From Closterium sp. NIES-65 (taxonomy: Eukaryota > Streptophyta > Zygnematophyceae > Desmidiales > Closteriaceae): 64,000 nt of DNA. Made by a program: the position numbers and the translations under genes. The notes under the pieces are model-generated. The model did no database searches. It was not told the DNA's origin and was given only the letters and a program-made list of their open reading frames with translations. Of this stretch, positions 63,201 to 64,000 are shown piece by piece. The stretch spans positions 186,001-250,000 of the forward strand of contig CANXME010002304.1 of the NCBI GenBank assembly GCA_948144175.1, written 5' to 3'. Position 1 is the stretch's first letter. Each line of letters opens with the position of its first letter.

Positions 63201-64000
63201 GGTAACCCTTAGTGGGAGTGATGGCCACGGGAGGAATAATGGTGCTGCTGGTGGGGACTCGGGAGGGTATGATTGGTGTGAGTGGTGTGGCTGGTGGCAG
63301 CAGTTACGGAAAGGTGGTGTTGAAGATGCAGGCGCAGAGGCAGCAGCGGCGGAAGCATCTCCTGCTGCTTTAGTTGCAGCTCATGCTGTGGACCTGTTGT
63401 GGGTTTCCTGCTAACGAGGATGGAGAAGCAGGAGAAGGGGAGGAGAACCAGCAGCAGAGTCTGACCCACCAGCAGCAGCACCAGCTGTACGAGCAGTTGC
63501 AGCAGAGCCGTGGGGGGGCTAGAGACGAACAGGCACTGGTAGATGACTTTTGAGTCGACTCAAAAGTCAACTCTTTTGAGCCGACTCAAAAGTCAACTCT
63601 TTTGAGTCGACTCAACAGGCATTGGTAGATGCTGCTCTTTGGTTCCTCCAACTCATCCACTCTGCTTACCAACAGTGCTGCTACTATTGCTTACAGACAC
63701 TCTGCTGCTGATACTGCTTCAGCAGCTGCTGGTTCTTCTACCACTGCCGCAAATGTTGTCTTCATGGTTCCCAGCATCAGCATGAGTGGTGGCAGCGATG
63801 GCAGCAGCCGGCACACGGCAGGGAGTGCATCGGCGGTAGAACACCTAGCACTGTAGCAGGTCCTGTAGCAAGTACTGCAATTCGCACCATGTCAGGGACT
63901 GTAGCAGGGAGTGTAGCGAGGACTGTAGCAGGAGCAGGAGTGCCACTGGTAGCAGTGCTAGGAGGTTCGCCAATCCAGGTGTCATCCAGACAAACACAGA
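60276..64000. other. no gene recognised; AT-rich, then CAG-rich DNA
   Basis: 60276-60640 is AT-rich. 60920-61040 is a diverged partner of 43750-43870. 62050-62165 has short CACCTCCC(A/G)CTATC-type repeats. From about 62180 on, CAGCAG-type triplets are common on both strands. No frame shows a recognisable domain; biased Ser/Ala/Gln ORFs are explained by composition. Confidence 0.5.
63545..63616 (+). repeat. 24-bp perfect palindrome followed by 26-bp inverted/tandem units
   Basis: GACTTTTGAGTC followed at once by its own complement (63545-63568), then two further units built from GACTCAAAAGTC, AA and CTCTTTTGAG(T/C)C, ending GACTCAACAGG. Related halves (GACTTTTGAGTC, TTTTGACGTTCAAAAGTC) occur at about 61668 and 61136. 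Confidence 0.8.

Overview
The window looks like nuclear DNA of a plant-lineage eukaryote, most likely a streptophyte green alga. The reasons are Ty1/copia elements with very short LTRs, a plant-type LINE, plant-type L-type lectin and LysM domains split by GT-AG introns, and CCCTAAA-type telomere-like motifs. The low-complexity Gly/Ala-rich copia linkers recall charophytes such as Closterium, but that is an impression from memory and not proof. Most of the sequence is repeats; there is no bacterial-style gene organisation.

Layout. 1-3015: 3' part of a plus-strand copia element (integrase end, linker, broken RT, RNase H remnant, LTR), followed by 1.6 units of a ~181-bp satellite. 5727-10058: a decayed LINE (endonuclease, RT, zinc knuckle; three in-frame stops and one frameshift). 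10912-21219 and 31472-41858: two direct copies of a ~10-kb segmental duplication. Each begins with arrays of a 30-bp hairpin-forming repeat and carries a minus-strand multi-exon gene. 25079-25965: a 22-bp tandem array. 45292-49698 and 52991-59601: two minus-strand copia elements, each with LTRs, a near-canonical primer site and a perfect 5-bp target duplication. The second sits inside a 181-bp satellite array (about 51135-60275). 60276-64000: CAG-rich sequence without a recognisable gene.

The most interesting object is the duplicated minus-strand gene. Joining exons by GT-AG sites with matching phases gives an L-type lectin domain, two EGF-like modules (symmetric phase 1-1 exons) and four LysM domains (mostly split by phase-0 introns), then a stop. 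There is no membrane segment or kinase. I do not know a described protein with this order; it would be a secreted multi-lectin glycan-binding protein. Several LysM half-exons are tandemly duplicated inside the introns, with different copy numbers at the two loci. Each locus carries a different lesion in the lectin exon.

The copia elements are complementary wrecks: the 4.4-kb element keeps gag and RT/RNase H but lacks protease and integrase, while the 6.6-kb element keeps protease, integrase and RT/RNase H but lacks the capsid part of gag. Their LTRs differ strongly while their RT regions are almost identical.
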